Positions 1-8,531 of a DNA stretch of 48,615 nucleotides are shown here, one piece after another; positions within the stretch are counted from its first letter, which is position 1; each line of letters begins with the position of its first letter. The position numbers were made by a program, and so were the translations under genes. The notes below the pieces were generated by a model. The model searched no databases and had not been told where the DNA came from. It worked only from the letters and a program-made list of their open reading frames with translations. Origin of the DNA: Limisphaerales bacterium (GTDB lineage Bacteria > Verrucomicrobiota > Verrucomicrobiia > Limisphaerales > UBA11358); NCBI GenBank assembly GCA_025362675.1, contig JANYFN010000166.1:1-48615 (forward strand). Reading direction: 5' to 3'.

Positions 1-120
1 GGCATTGACGCGACGAAGAAAATTCCCGGCGAAGGTTTCAAACGCGCGTGGCCGCCGCTCATCAAGATGGATGCGGCGGTGAAGGCGAAGGTGGAGAAGC
101 TTTTGGGCGTTAAAAAATAA
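1..120 (+). CDS. UbiD-family decarboxylase, C-terminal end (partial)
   Basis: The open frame enters from the left edge and stops with TAA, giving 39 residues. The start GIDATKKIPGEGFKRAWPP matches the C-terminus of the UbiD family (3-polyprenyl-4-hydroxybenzoate decarboxylase and menaquinone-pathway relatives), where 'GIDAT-K-P-E-..R-WP' precedes a short helical tail. UbiD enzymes use a prenylated flavin cofactor to decarboxylate aromatic acids in quinone biosynthesis. Only the tail is visible, so the exact substrate and subfamily cannot be decided. The next gene (Fic) starts about 115 bp downstream after an AT-rich spacer and is probably separately transcribed. Confidence 0.7.
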   Translation, partial: GIDATKKIPGEGFKRAWPPLIKMDAAVKAKVEKLLGVKK

Positions 121-236
121 TTCCTAACTACATCTTGGGGCTTCTTATTCAATCGACCACAATCGGCAGTGCTAAAACCTAAACTATCAGTGAATTATTA
201 ATTGATAATAAATTAATAGTTCGCTAATAGTTGGGT

Positions 237-1565
237 ATGCGCATTCCGCAAACGCCGCCTTCATTCGAAAAATTGATGGCTGGAATAGAAAAACCTGAAC
301 AGATGGTGAAGGTTTTTCAAGCGGTTGAGAACTCGACGCATGATGGCCGTTATCTGCATTGGGACGAATTGCGGTTTAGAAAACCGCCAGAGGATTTAAC
401 GCATAAAGACTGGTGGTTGGGATTAAAAATGCGGCGGCGAGCCGCGCAGCGAACTATTCCTCTAAAAGATACAAAAGGAAATCTTTTTCATTTTTCTGTG
501 CCTGATTTGGTAACAGACCTTCTCCATCAAATTGACCGCGGCGGCGGAACATTTGTTGAGATTCCAGAACAGATAAATAATGCCGAACAGCGTGACCGCT
601 ATGTTGTGCGGTCGCTGATGGAAGAGGCGATCACTTCAAGTCAGTTGGAGGGAGCGGCAACCACGCGCGAGGTTGCAAAAAAAATGCTCGCCGAAGGGCG
701 AAAGCCACGCGACCGCAGCGAGCGGATGATTGTTAATAATTACATAACGATGCGGAAAATCACTGAATTGAAAGACAAACCGCTAACACCGGATATCGTT
801 TTTCAAATTCATCGGGAGATTTCCGACGGAGCGCTGGATATTACCGATGGGGCTGGACGTTTTCGAAAACCTGATGAAAACATAAAAGTTTTCGATGAGA
901 TTGAAGGCACGGTTTTCCACACACCGCCGCCCGCCGCTGAATTGTCGGCACGCTTGGAGGCGATGTGTGACTTTGCAAACGGCAAGACGCCTAGCTTTTT
1001 CGTCCACCCAGTCATTCGCGGAATCATCCTACATTTCTGGCTCGCTTATGACCACCCATTCGTTGACGGCAACGGACGAACGGCCCGAGCCTTATTTTAT
1101 TGGCAGATGATGCATTCAGGCTATTGGCTATTTGAATATATCTCCATTTCTCAATTCTTGCGGAAAGCGCCCGCGCAATACGGCACGGCTTTTCTGCATA
1201 CGGAAACCGATGACAATGACCTGACTTATTTCATCATTCATCAAGCGGAAACCATTCGGCGAGCTTTGAAGGAACTGCATGATTATGTCGCCCGAAAATC
1301 CACTGAGACGCGTGCGTGTCTTAACGCATTGCAAAACCATCCGGAGCTAAATCATCGCCAACAAGCGCTCATTGCACACGCGGTGCGGCATCCCAATTTT
1401 GCCTACCAAATTGCTGGTCACGGAGCACGCCATGCTGTCACCTATGCCACGGCTCGTGCGGATCTTTTGGGTTTGGCAAAACAGAAATTTCTTGAGCATC
1501 GGAAAGTTGGACGCGCATTTGTGTTCGTAGCTCCAAAGGATTTGGAATCAAGGCTGCGTCATTGA
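237..1565 (+). CDS. Fic/DOC family protein, class II (intramolecular inhibitory motif)
   Basis: This 442-residue protein carries the canonical Fic catalytic motif HPFVDGNGRTAR (about residues 273-284). Fic enzymes transfer AMP, or occasionally another nucleotide-derived group, to hydroxyl side chains of target proteins. Upstream at about residues 134-139 is SSQLEG, the (S/T)xxxE(G/N) inhibitory helix motif; its N-terminal position makes this a class II Fic protein that inhibits itself and needs no separate antitoxin. The last 80 residues look like a winged-helix segment. I start at ATG 237 rather than the TTG at 231 used by the ORF track; no clear Shine-Dalgarno sequence precedes either. The upstream 50 bp is very AT-rich. 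The target is unknown and there is no obvious functional partner next to it. Confidence 0.88.
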   Translation: MRIPQTPPSFEKLMAGIEKPEQMVKVFQAVENSTHDGRYLHWDELRFRKPPEDLTHKDWWLGLKMRRRAAQRTIPLKDTKGNLFHFSVPDLVTDLLHQIDRGGGTFVEIPEQINNAEQRDRYVVRSLMEEAITSSQLEGAATTREVAKKMLAEGRKPRDRSERMIVNNYITMRKITELKDKPLTPDIVFQIHREISDGALDITDGAGRFRKPDENIKVFDEIEGTVFHTPPPAAELSARLEAMCDFANGKTPSFFVHPVIRGIILHFWLAYDHPFVDGNGRTARALFYWQMMHSGYWLFEYISISQFLRKAPAQYGTAFLHTETDDNDLTYFIIHQAETIRRALKELHDYVARKSTETRACLNALQNHPELNHRQQALIAHAVRHPNFAYQIAGHGARHAVTYATARADLLGLAKQKFLEHRKVGRAFVFVAPKDLESRLRH

Positions 1566-1571
1566 GAAAGC

Positions 1572-1651
1572 TCACGCGCCGGGCGGCAGCAGAAATTCCA
1601 GCCCGAATTTTTCGCAATCTCCATCACGCGCGGAATGACTCGTTGCGCCCA
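1572..1651 (-). pseudogene. Decayed gene fragment (C-terminus, frameshifted)
   Basis: On the minus strand one frame reads VIPRVMEIA and, one base later, another reads EKFGLEFLLPPGA and then stops at 1572. Joined across a one-base deletion they form a continuous and protein-like C-terminus. The piece is cut off upstream by the repeat at 1652. The ending resembles cupin-type or sugar-epimerase-type tails seen in Verrucomicrobia, but I cannot fix the family. No start codon or upstream domain remains. Confidence 0.4.
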
Positions 1652-1848
1652 GCTCCGTCAGGAGTGAAATCTTTGTAGAACTTCCGACAAAAAAATCCCA
1701 AGCCCCGTCTCGCCTTCATCTGATTTCGTCGCGGCAGGCGAGGTGAAATATGCCGCTCCTGACGGAGCTTGAATTCATTTTCGTTTTGATAACTACAAAG
1801 ATGTCGCCCCGCTGGGGCTTTTGCCCGGAGCGCGGGTCTGTGACCCGC
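1652..1848. repeat. Cluster of short palindromic dispersed repeats
   Basis: GCTCCGTCAGGAG (1652-1664) recurs as its exact reverse complement at 1756-1768, and ATCTTTGTAG (1669-1678) recurs inverted at 1793-1802. GCCCC-GCT-GGGGC (1806-1818) and GCGGGTC-TGT-GACCCGC (1832-1848) are further perfect small hairpins. Sequences of this style are common intergenic repeats in Verrucomicrobia and Planctomycetes (general knowledge; copy number here not testable). The ORF-track proteins at 1716-2124 are translations of this repeat and its flank, not genes. From 1849 to 2196 I recognise nothing else. Confidence 0.7.
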
Positions 1849-2196
1849 AGCATCTCCGCCTGAAATGATGCGTTAAAATCACTCACCGCCATCCGTGCTG
1901 GCCGCGCCGCACGGCGGCAGGAATTCCCGACCAAATGTTTTCTCCACTCCATCCCGCAGAGAGATGGCGTTGATGGCGGCTTTATCAAATCCACGGTTCG
2001 CGCACTTGCATACTCGCCGGGTGCGACTTTGATAAGAGCGCGACTTTGATGCGTGACAGCTTTCTTCCCACCCAAGAGCAGATCCTAGAAGCGTTGTGTT
2101 TTCCTCCGCAATCGATGCCGACACCGTTTAAACGGCGAGTCTTGAAACCAGCGCCGGCAGCAAAAGGTTTAGCCCAATAACTGTTTGTCCGGGAAC

Positions 2197-2337
2197 CTAC
2201 GTTTTTTGCGGACGCTGATTCGCTTTCGAATTTGATTGCTTCGTCTGTTCCCGTCGCAGAGACCGGCGCGCATATAGAATCACCACCACCACCGCGCTCC
2301 AGACGATTATGTTTAGGATGAGTTCAGTGTGTTGCAT
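2197..2337 (-). CDS. Small single-pass membrane protein (46 aa), hypothetical
   Basis: Too short for the ORF track. The ATG at 2337 lies only 9 bp after the stop of the PEP-CTERM gene, which suggests co-transcription. The product has a short N-terminal stretch, a hydrophobic helix (about residues 7-22, containing IIVWSAVVVVILYA) and a basic, polar tail rich in R, K, Q and N. The topology suggests an inner-membrane peptide with a cytoplasmic C-terminus. I do not recognise a family. The tight spacing and clean hydrophobic/basic partition favour a real gene, but it could be chance. Confidence 0.42.
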   Translation of the reverse strand: MQHTELILNIIVWSAVVVVILYARRSLRREQTKQSNSKANQRPQKT

Positions 2338-2346
2338 AAAACAGAA

Positions 2347-2937
2347 TTAAAGCGCTGCCACTTTGCGCGTCTGCTGAAAGCGCCGGATACCCACCGTCCC
2401 CACCAGCGCGACGCCGAACACGCCCAGCGCCACGTTTACCGGCTCGGGAACGGCGGTGACTTCCAAGCTCCAGCCATTTAAGGTCGTTGTGTCGCTTCCG
2501 ACCGTGTCTTGAAAATAAAGCGTCCACGTGTCGTTCGGATTGCGACCGTTTAAAGCGGTCTGAAAATCTGAACCAAACGTCGCAGTCGCATAGGTAAGTG
2601 TGTAAGTCGTCCCACCTGAAACTTCGGGGGAAGCATGAATCAGACTGGTTAAATCATAATAGGGCGAACTGGTTGTAGTGCCTAACCGCAAATATCCTGA
2701 CAAATCTGTTGATGCTCCGCCCTGCAATACAAATTTCAATGTCAAGTCGCTGATACTAGACCCCAGTCCGCCGGCCACGAAGCTGGTTCCGACCATTTCA
2801 CTGGTGCCTATGGTGCTGTTATCTGGAATGCCTCCGAGCGCCGAGCCGCCAGCCAATGTTCCATATTGGTAAAGTGTGGCCAAGGCCGGATGACTGGCCA
2901 CCAGCGTCAGACCGAGGATGCAAAGTTTGATTTTCAT
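2347..2937 (-). CDS. PEP-CTERM sorting-domain protein with P-domain-like fold
   Basis: Exported 196-residue protein. It has an N-terminal signal peptide (MKIKLCILGLTLVASHPALA), a middle beta-rich domain, and a C-terminal VPEP motif followed by a hydrophobic helix and RRFQQTRK. That arrangement is the PEP-CTERM signal processed by exosortase. The segment containing NGRNPNDTWTLYFQDTVG and LNGWSLEV matches the end of the proprotein-convertase P (P/Homo B) domain often found in secreted bacterial proteins. It lies 38 bp after the 1447-aa surface protein on the same strand, so the two are probably one transcript. Its likely place is the cell surface or extracellular matrix; no enzymatic residues are apparent. 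No exosortase is encoded in the window. Confidence 0.88.
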   Translation of the reverse strand: MKIKLCILGLTLVASHPALATLYQYGTLAGGSALGGIPDNSTIGTSEMVGTSFVAGGLGSSISDLTLKFVLQGGASTDLSGYLRLGTTTSSPYYDLTSLIHASPEVSGGTTYTLTYATATFGSDFQTALNGRNPNDTWTLYFQDTVGSDTTTLNGWSLEVTAVPEPVNVALGVFGVALVGTVGIRRFQQTRKVAAL

Positions 2938-2975
2938 GACGTAGTTATTCGTGGGTTAGAGTTGGGGTTTTGAGG

Positions 2976-5900
2976 TCACTGCGCCAGACGATAAATCCGC
3001 ATCTGGTGAGCGGTTATGGCTTCGCTATCCGTCCAACTAATCACTCCGTTGTCTGCGGAGTTGATGGTTGAAATCGTCGTCCACGGCCCTGTGACATCCG
3101 AGTCGGTAGTTTGCGCCTGAACTTTGTAAGTAGTGTTGCGTCCACCAAAAGTCGTGATTTTATAATGTCCACCGTCATCCACACCAGTCAGGGATGGACC
3201 TGCGTTCACTGGATTAACCGTCACCGTCACCAACATCGTTTGCACCCCATGTCCATCGCTGAGCGTCACAGTGAAACTATCTGAGCCCGCAGACGCCCCC
3301 GCAGTGTAGATCAAATTACCCCCATTGAAGGAAACTGAACCCAACGTTGCCCCGGATGCTGAAGCCGACCAGCCGGTGGGATAGACCGCGCCCGCTTTGG
3401 AACTGCTGGCATGGTTCGCCAACTTAGACGCTGGAATCGTAGCCGTCGTGCTCACTAATACCGCCGCCGTCATTGGCGTCGTGCTGAACGCATATACATC
3501 CAGCACACCGCCCGTAGCCAAATGATTTGTGTCCCAACTTAAACCTGATGGCGGCGTGGTTAAATTGACCGAGTTGAACCAACCGCTAAAACTGTTGCCC
3601 GGCGTGGTGAACAATTGGAAACTATTCCCGCTCGCCAATGTGCCACTATTATCAACTGTAAGCGTGCCACCATAAGTCAAGGCGCCGCTTGATAACATGA
3701 GGCTATTCGCCGCAACATTATTTACAATTTCCATTTTCATGCCGCCGTTGAGGCTTGGCGCGCTGGCCGCTGTCACAGTTTTGCCGTTCAAATCCAATGT
3801 GCCGCTGGTGGTGGAGAAAGTTCCGTTCACGGCGGTGTTCTGCGCGAGCGTCACGATGTTATTGCCGCTGCTTCCCGTATTCGCAATGGTCAGATTATTC
3901 ACTGTGGCCGGCAATCCATTGCCGACGGCTTGGGACGCACTGCCGTTGTAGGTGTAGTTGGCAGCCGTGTTAAAATTGCGCGCGCTACCCGTGCTGGTGA
4001 CTTGAATGTTACCGGAGGTTCCTGAAGAAGTAATGCCAGCCGTTGAGCCGATTCTCAAAGTGCCACCAGAACTTAGAGTGAACACTCCAGAGCCGCTGAT
4101 GATTTGAGTGCCGCAGTCGAGAATGCCTCCGTTTGCTACGGTGACGAAACCGCCAGTTGAGGTTGGCCCAGCAGTCCCGGTATTAACCGTCAAGCCAGAA
4201 GCTAGGGTCACTGTCGCACCGTTGTCCACAGTCCAGCCGACTTTCGTGGCAGCACCAAATGTTCCAGATATGGTAAGCGTTTGATTGGCCGATCCGTTGA
4301 AATGAAAATCAATTCCATTATTCCCAGCACCAGCACCAGTTACAGTCAGAGTTGCGCCAGACGCGACAGTTACATTACCTTTTACTTTAACTGTAATCAC
4401 GCCGCTGGCGGATTGCGAAGTGAGGTTTAAGGTGTTAGCGTTCACTACAATATCGCTGCCAATATCGAGTTCGGCGCTGCTTCCCGAACTGCTATTTAGA
4501 ACAACCGTGTTTCCATTTGCCGACTGTAGAGTAAGACTTCCATTTATCGCCTTTGGGCTTCCACCGCCCAATGCTCCAGCAATATCTACTTGGGCATCTT
4601 GGGCGGTCCAGTTCCAAGTAAAGTTACCAAAAGCCTGATTAAGTCCGATAGGTGTTGTGTGTCCTGCTGCGCCGAGAATTACACAGGTTGACCCACTGGC
4701 CCATGTCGCCGCTGGAATCGTGCCGCCATTCAAATTGTGCTGATACTTGCCGGAGCCGGTGAAACTCAAAGCTCCGGTGGGCGTGAATGTCCCTGCGTTT
4801 TTCAAAATGCCGCCGGTGGTAACCGTGAGTGTCGCACCGCCGCCAACCGCGCCGCCGGAGCAAGACACGGTTCCCGCCGTTGAATCCAGCGTGCCGCCGC
4901 CGGTGTCATTCACCGTCAAAAGACCGGAGCCAAGGTTTCCGCCCGTGGGAATTTCATTGCGAGTGCCAATGGTCGCCGCCGTCGAACCTGTGTAGATCAC
5001 GTTCAGGTTGGCTCCAACAGCGGGCTTGGCGTCGAGACTACCGGTGTCGATGGAAATGGTCGCGCCACTGCCAAGCGTCAAATTCCCGGCGCTGGTCACT
5101 TGGCCACTGCTCAACGTCAGCATCCCGCCGATCGTCACCGCACTGCCGATGGCGATGCCGTTACCACGATTGACCGTAAGATTCTGCAAACCGGACACCA
5201 CCGCTGGCAACGTGGTGCTTGCTCCCGAACCGCCGAACGAGACGCTAGAGGTTGAGCCTCCTGTCAAAGTTCCACTGCTGGTGGAAATCGCGCCATTAAG
5301 CGTGAGCGTATTCGCACCTATTGATAGCGCGCCGCTCGTCAGTGTCAGTGTGCCTCCAACACTAATCACGCCGCCGAGTGATATGGTGTCGCCGACGCCG
5401 CTGCGATTCACAATAAGATTATTGAGCGCGACTGCGGGCAGTGGAGTGCTTCCTGAACCGCCAAAAGTGATGCTCGAAGTCGCGCCGCCAGTGAGGCTGC
5501 CGCTCGTTGTGCTAATTGCTCCGTTTAAGGTAAGTGTATTCGCACCGATTGAAAGTGCGCCGCTCGTCAGCGTTAGCGTGCCGCTGATAGTCGGGCTGCT
5601 ATTCAAGGTCACGCCACTGGCATTAACGATGATTAGATTGTTCAGCGCCGTCACGGTGCTCGGAATGTTCACTCCCGCTGAACTACCGCCGAACACAAGG
5701 CTAGATGCCGAAGTCGTGGACAAATTAACCGGCGTCCCAGCAATTGCAGGGCCGTTAAGCGTAAGCGTGTTCGCACCCACAAAAAATGTGCCGTTGTTCA
5801 GCGTTAGCGTGCCGCTGATGGTTGGGCTGCTATTCAAGGACACGCCACTCGTATTATTGATAATTAAATTGTTAAGCGCGGTTATACCGATTGGAATATT

Positions 5901-7319
5901 CACACCCGCTGAGCTGCCGCCAAAAGAAAGGCTCGATGAGGAAGTAGTGGATAAATTAGCCGGTGTCCCCGAAATTGTCGGCCCGTTCAGCGTGAGCGTG
6001 CTCGCGCCCACAGAAAATGTGCCGTTGTTTAGTTTAAGAGTCCCGTTGATGGTTTTTGAAGAACTGGCAGCAAGCGATACGCCGCTGGAGTTATTAATTG
6101 TGACACTATTCGGGCCAGACGATGCCGGGAATTCCACGCCGGTCGTTTGAGAAGCAGAACCGGTGTATGACAAGGTAGAGGAAGTGCCGTATGTCAGAGT
6201 AAATGGAATCATAGTATTCAATGACAAAGTGGCCGTGCCGGCCATTGTAAGTGTTCCATTCACTGTTGTATTCAGGCCAAGCGTTTTTGTGCCAGAGCCG
6301 CTTAATTTGAGATTAGCGTAAGTATCGAGATTGGCACCGCTGCCAGCGGCAACAGCCAGGGTTTGACTACCAGAGTTGGCATACTCCACCGTGCCATTGA
6401 TGGTGATAGAGTTCATGGCGATACTCGGCAATGATCCGGTCAGTTGCAGTAGGCCGTTCACAGTCAAAGTGCCAGCTTTTGTTACACTAGTTCCCCTTTC
6501 GAACACAGGATTTGATGCACTGCTACCAGATTGGCTGGAAATAATAGTTCCGTTAGCCCCAATCGTTACATCACCTTGCCCAGTCAGGCCGTTATCCAAA
6601 GAGATTACATCGGCTCCGGCATCAAGCGTTCCTGAAGATACATTCAGTGATGACGTTTTAATTGCAGTTTGCATTGTGGCCGTCTGTCCGGCAGTCATGG
6701 CAATCTCCGTTGCAAAAGTATTTGTCCCGCCAGTATTGTTTGCGGCCCACTCCCCCACTTTTAAGATATTCCGCGAAGAACCAACAAATCGAATTTCGCC
6801 GGCACCGTTGGCCGTTACTGTTATGGGTGATCCGGGCAGTGTGGTGCTCGATGTTCCTGGTAGATTGACGTTACCGCCAACCGTCCCGACATAACAACGC
6901 AACTTGCCATTAATATCCAAAGTATTGGCTACTAGAATAATTTTCCCATCGTCTCCCGTGCTTGCATCGGAGGTTCCTGTGCTGATATGTAAATCGTTGC
7001 AGGCTTCGCTCACAGTTAAAGTCATAGTGTGGCCAGCTTGAATGAAAACATTATTTACCGATGTAGGCTTTGAAGAAGCCGTCACCCAAGCCGAACCATT
7101 ATATGTTTCCCAATCCGTCGCAGTGGACCAAGTGCTGGATGTATTTTTTGAACGGTAATCCCCGCTTACATCGGCCCAAACCGTGTTGGCTGTAGCAAGC
7201 CCAAAAATCACAGCTAGCATCACCACGACCATTCGTCCTTTGAAGAATGCCGGAATGGAAGGGATTTGCCTCCAAGTGAATTTATTTTCCATGGATCGAA
7301 GTTTGAGTTTCATGTTCAT
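2976..7319 (-). CDS. Giant repetitive secreted beta-strand-rich surface protein (1447 aa)
   Basis: The protein has an extended N-terminus, then a hydrophobic signal segment (about residues 30-50, MVVVMLAVIFGLATANTVWA) and a mature region almost entirely made of Gly/Ser/Thr/Asn-rich beta-strand repeats. Repeats such as SGTLTLNNGTFFVGANTLTL resemble autotransporter-associated beta-strand or filamentous haemagglutinin-type helices. Two units near residues 420-580 are near-identical with a 77-residue period. Near the C-terminus is a cadherin/Ig-like domain (ASAGSDSFTVTLSDG), followed by a fibronectin-like ending (YKVQAQTTDSDVTGPW ... MRIYRLAQ) typical of Verrucomicrobial exported proteins. No autotransporter barrel and no PEP-CTERM signal are present, so export and anchoring are unclear. 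The long plus-strand ORFs inside (for example 380 aa) are antisense shadows. A start at the internal Met just before the signal core is possible. Confidence 0.85.
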   Translation of the reverse strand: MNMKLKLRSMENKFTWRQIPSIPAFFKGRMVVVMLAVIFGLATANTVWADVSGDYRSKNTSSTWSTATDWETYNGSAWVTASSKPTSVNNVFIQAGHTMTLTVSEACNDLHISTGTSDASTGDDGKIILVANTLDINGKLRCYVGTVGGNVNLPGTSSTTLPGSPITVTANGAGEIRFVGSSRNILKVGEWAANNTGGTNTFATEIAMTAGQTATMQTAIKTSSLNVSSGTLDAGADVISLDNGLTGQGDVTIGANGTIISSQSGSSASNPVFERGTSVTKAGTLTVNGLLQLTGSLPSIAMNSITINGTVEYANSGSQTLAVAAGSGANLDTYANLKLSGSGTKTLGLNTTVNGTLTMAGTATLSLNTMIPFTLTYGTSSTLSYTGSASQTTGVEFPASSGPNSVTINNSSGVSLAASSSKTINGTLKLNNGTFSVGASTLTLNGPTISGTPANLSTTSSSSLSFGGSSAGVNIPIGITALNNLIINNTSGVSLNSSPTISGTLTLNNGTFFVGANTLTLNGPAIAGTPVNLSTTSASSLVFGGSSAGVNIPSTVTALNNLIIVNASGVTLNSSPTISGTLTLTSGALSIGANTLTLNGAISTTSGSLTGGATSSITFGGSGSTPLPAVALNNLIVNRSGVGDTISLGGVISVGGTLTLTSGALSIGANTLTLNGAISTSSGTLTGGSTSSVSFGGSGASTTLPAVVSGLQNLTVNRGNGIAIGSAVTIGGMLTLSSGQVTSAGNLTLGSGATISIDTGSLDAKPAVGANLNVIYTGSTAATIGTRNEIPTGGNLGSGLLTVNDTGGGTLDSTAGTVSCSGGAVGGGATLTVTTGGILKNAGTFTPTGALSFTGSGKYQHNLNGGTIPAATWASGSTCVILGAAGHTTPIGLNQAFGNFTWNWTAQDAQVDIAGALGGGSPKAINGSLTLQSANGNTVVLNSSSGSSAELDIGSDIVVNANTLNLTSQSASGVITVKVKGNVTVASGATLTVTGAGAGNNGIDFHFNGSANQTLTISGTFGAATKVGWTVDNGATVTLASGLTVNTGTAGPTSTGGFVTVANGGILDCGTQIISGSGVFTLSSGGTLRIGSTAGITSSGTSGNIQVTSTGSARNFNTAANYTYNGSASQAVGNGLPATVNNLTIANTGSSGNNIVTLAQNTAVNGTFSTTSGTLDLNGKTVTAASAPSLNGGMKMEIVNNVAANSLMLSSGALTYGGTLTVDNSGTLASGNSFQLFTTPGNSFSGWFNSVNLTTPPSGLSWDTNHLATGGVLDVYAFSTTPMTAAVLVSTTATIPASKLANHASSSKAGAVYPTGWSASASGATLGSVSFNGGNLIYTAGASAGSDSFTVTLSDGHGVQTMLVTVTVNPVNAGPSLTGVDDGGHYKITTFGGRNTTYKVQAQTTDSDVTGPWTTISTINSADNGVISWTDSEAITAHQMRIYRLAQ
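5581..6042 (-). repeat. Near-identical 231-bp (77-codon) tandem units in the giant surface gene
   Basis: The plus-strand text beginning ccgctgatagtcgggctgct at 5581 recurs, with a few differences, at 5812. This is an exact 231-bp offset, equal to 77 codons. More diverged copies continue on either side (about 5200-6060). Keeping the period in whole codons allows unit gain or loss without breaking the reading frame. Confidence 0.75.
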
Positions 7320-7440
7320 TACGGCTTCTGAGTTTTGTAAATCGGACTAAAGTTTATGTATTCAACCAGCTCACGCGCCGATCTTGCGTTCATGAATATG
7401 TGCTATAGCTGTTCACCAAGATATTGGGAAACGGTTAACT

Positions 7441-7515
7441 GGTAAGGTGCGTCACTCCATGCGCACCGCGCTTGGCCAGATACACGACGGCGCGCACGGC
7501 GTGACGCGCCCTACC
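7441..7515. repeat. 75-bp palindromic dispersed element
   Basis: The 28-bp arm starting GGTAAGGTGCGTCACTCC (7441-7468) is matched in inverse orientation by 7488-7515, which ends GTGACGCGCCCTACC. The arms agree at 23 of 28 positions with a 19-bp loop. The arm resembles the 'GGTAGGGCGCGTCACTCCGTG' family of repeats I associate with Verrucomicrobia and Planctomycetes. It lies in the intergenic region upstream of the giant surface gene. It is probably a non-autonomous REP/MITE-like element. Confidence 0.65.
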
Positions 7516-8289
7516 CGCCCCGGCTGCGCCAAGGTTATTTTGATTTGCTATAGCCGCACCAGATCGCAGCAATGCCGCATCAGCACAGTTTTCCATTATC
7601 GATAAAATAATGGTATTGTTTTGTGATAACTTGTCCTCATTGGGATCTAGCTGCTCCCTCCTCGATGGCTACAGTAACAGTCCGTTTGAATGCTTCAAGT
7701 AAAATTAAATGCGCTTCGCTGGTGTCTTAAAAAATCAGCAGGACGCGCCACGCACATCGCGCCTTCTAATATGATTTCACTGCGCATAGGTCTTTAGCAA
7801 AAAGTTTAGCATGGACGCCACAAAATCAAAAAAACCACCAACCGCACCGGGACGCTTTGCTTTCAGATGGTGTGTGAGGGCTGGGCCTAGTTGCGCCACG
7901 GGGAAGCGGTTGGTCTGGCGCAATCACCTGACTTTCCTACCAACCAAGCCGTTGCGCTAGAAAGCTGAGTCAGCACGGGCGCGCAATTGATCGTTGCGCC
8001 CACGCTACGACTGGGTTTGTTTGGACAACGACTGTGTGTGCGCGCGCGCCGACCGTGTGCGGGCGCGCACTGAGTCGTTGCGGGCGGGTGTAAATCAGGG
8101 AATTTTCCAATGAAATACAATAAATCGCTATGACATCAGGACAAACACGCGCGTTGGGAGCAAAGAAGTGGCGATCCAGTGCGCCGCCATGAAAGCGGGC
8201 GCGCTCATTTCAGCCAGCGGCGCAGACAATTTTTGTTATGAAGCGGTTTGGAATTGCGCTAATGGTTTCGGGCCATTACAAATTGACGC
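7516..8289. other. Long intergenic region with alternating TTGCGC inverted repeats
   Basis: I find no convincing gene here. Between 7891 and 8000 the hexamer TTGCGC alternates in orientation five times (7891 forward, 7918 inverse, 7952 forward, 7981 inverse, 7994 forward). The first pair extends to TTGCGCCA/TGGCGCAA, and a GC-rich hairpin GTGCGCGC/GCGCGCAC spans 8038-8070. The 77-aa minus ORF at 7887-8120 is a by-product of this repeat-rich sequence. Function unknown; it could be a decayed repeat cluster or a structured RNA. Confidence 0.4.
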
Positions 8290-8484
8290 ATGGGAAATTT
8301 GAGCGAGCGGGCCATTCGCCATCGGGAACGGCGGAAGCAGCGGCGTTTACGCCGCATTATACGCGTGGCGTTGGGCGTGGCGCTGGTGCTCGGCTTTATT
8401 TTCTGGGCGCTGCACTTGATCAATTCCCGTTCGACTTCTGGCCCTTCCGGGGTATCGGGTGATGATGTCTCTGTCCATTTCTGA
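8290..8484 (+). CDS. Small basic single-pass membrane protein (64 aa), hypothetical
   Basis: The N-terminus is strongly basic (HRERRKQRRLRR). It is followed by one hydrophobic helix (about residues 24-45, VALGVALVLGFIFWALHLI) and a short Ser/Gly-rich tail, which by the positive-inside rule implies a cytoplasmic N-terminus. No recognisable family and no clear Shine-Dalgarno sequence. It converges on the DUF2723 gene, whose stop is about 50 bp away. An overlapping 74-aa ORF in another frame (8238-8462) lacks these features and was left out. The orderly basic-then-hydrophobic layout is the main argument for a real gene. Confidence 0.5.
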   Translation: MGNLSERAIRHRERRKQRRLRRIIRVALGVALVLGFIFWALHLINSRSTSGPSGVSGDDVSVHF

Positions 8485-8531
8485 TGGGCCGCACGGTATT
8501 AACTAAAAACGGCGGCGACGGTTTTACAAAC

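Noticed and set aside
1716-2124. 119-aa and 81-aa minus-strand ORFs
   Set aside because: They translate the palindromic repeat cluster; the peptides (KPQRGDIF type) are well-known by-products of such repeats and not proteins.
5008-6150. 380-aa plus-strand ORF opposite the giant surface gene (also 6376-6894)
   Set aside because: It is the antisense reading of Gly/Ser/Thr-rich repeats, gives a Pro/Val/Leu-rich pseudo-sequence and has no domain, signal or start context.
7887-8120. 77-aa minus ORF
   Set aside because: Arises from the TTGCGC/GC-rich repeat region and has no protein-like features.
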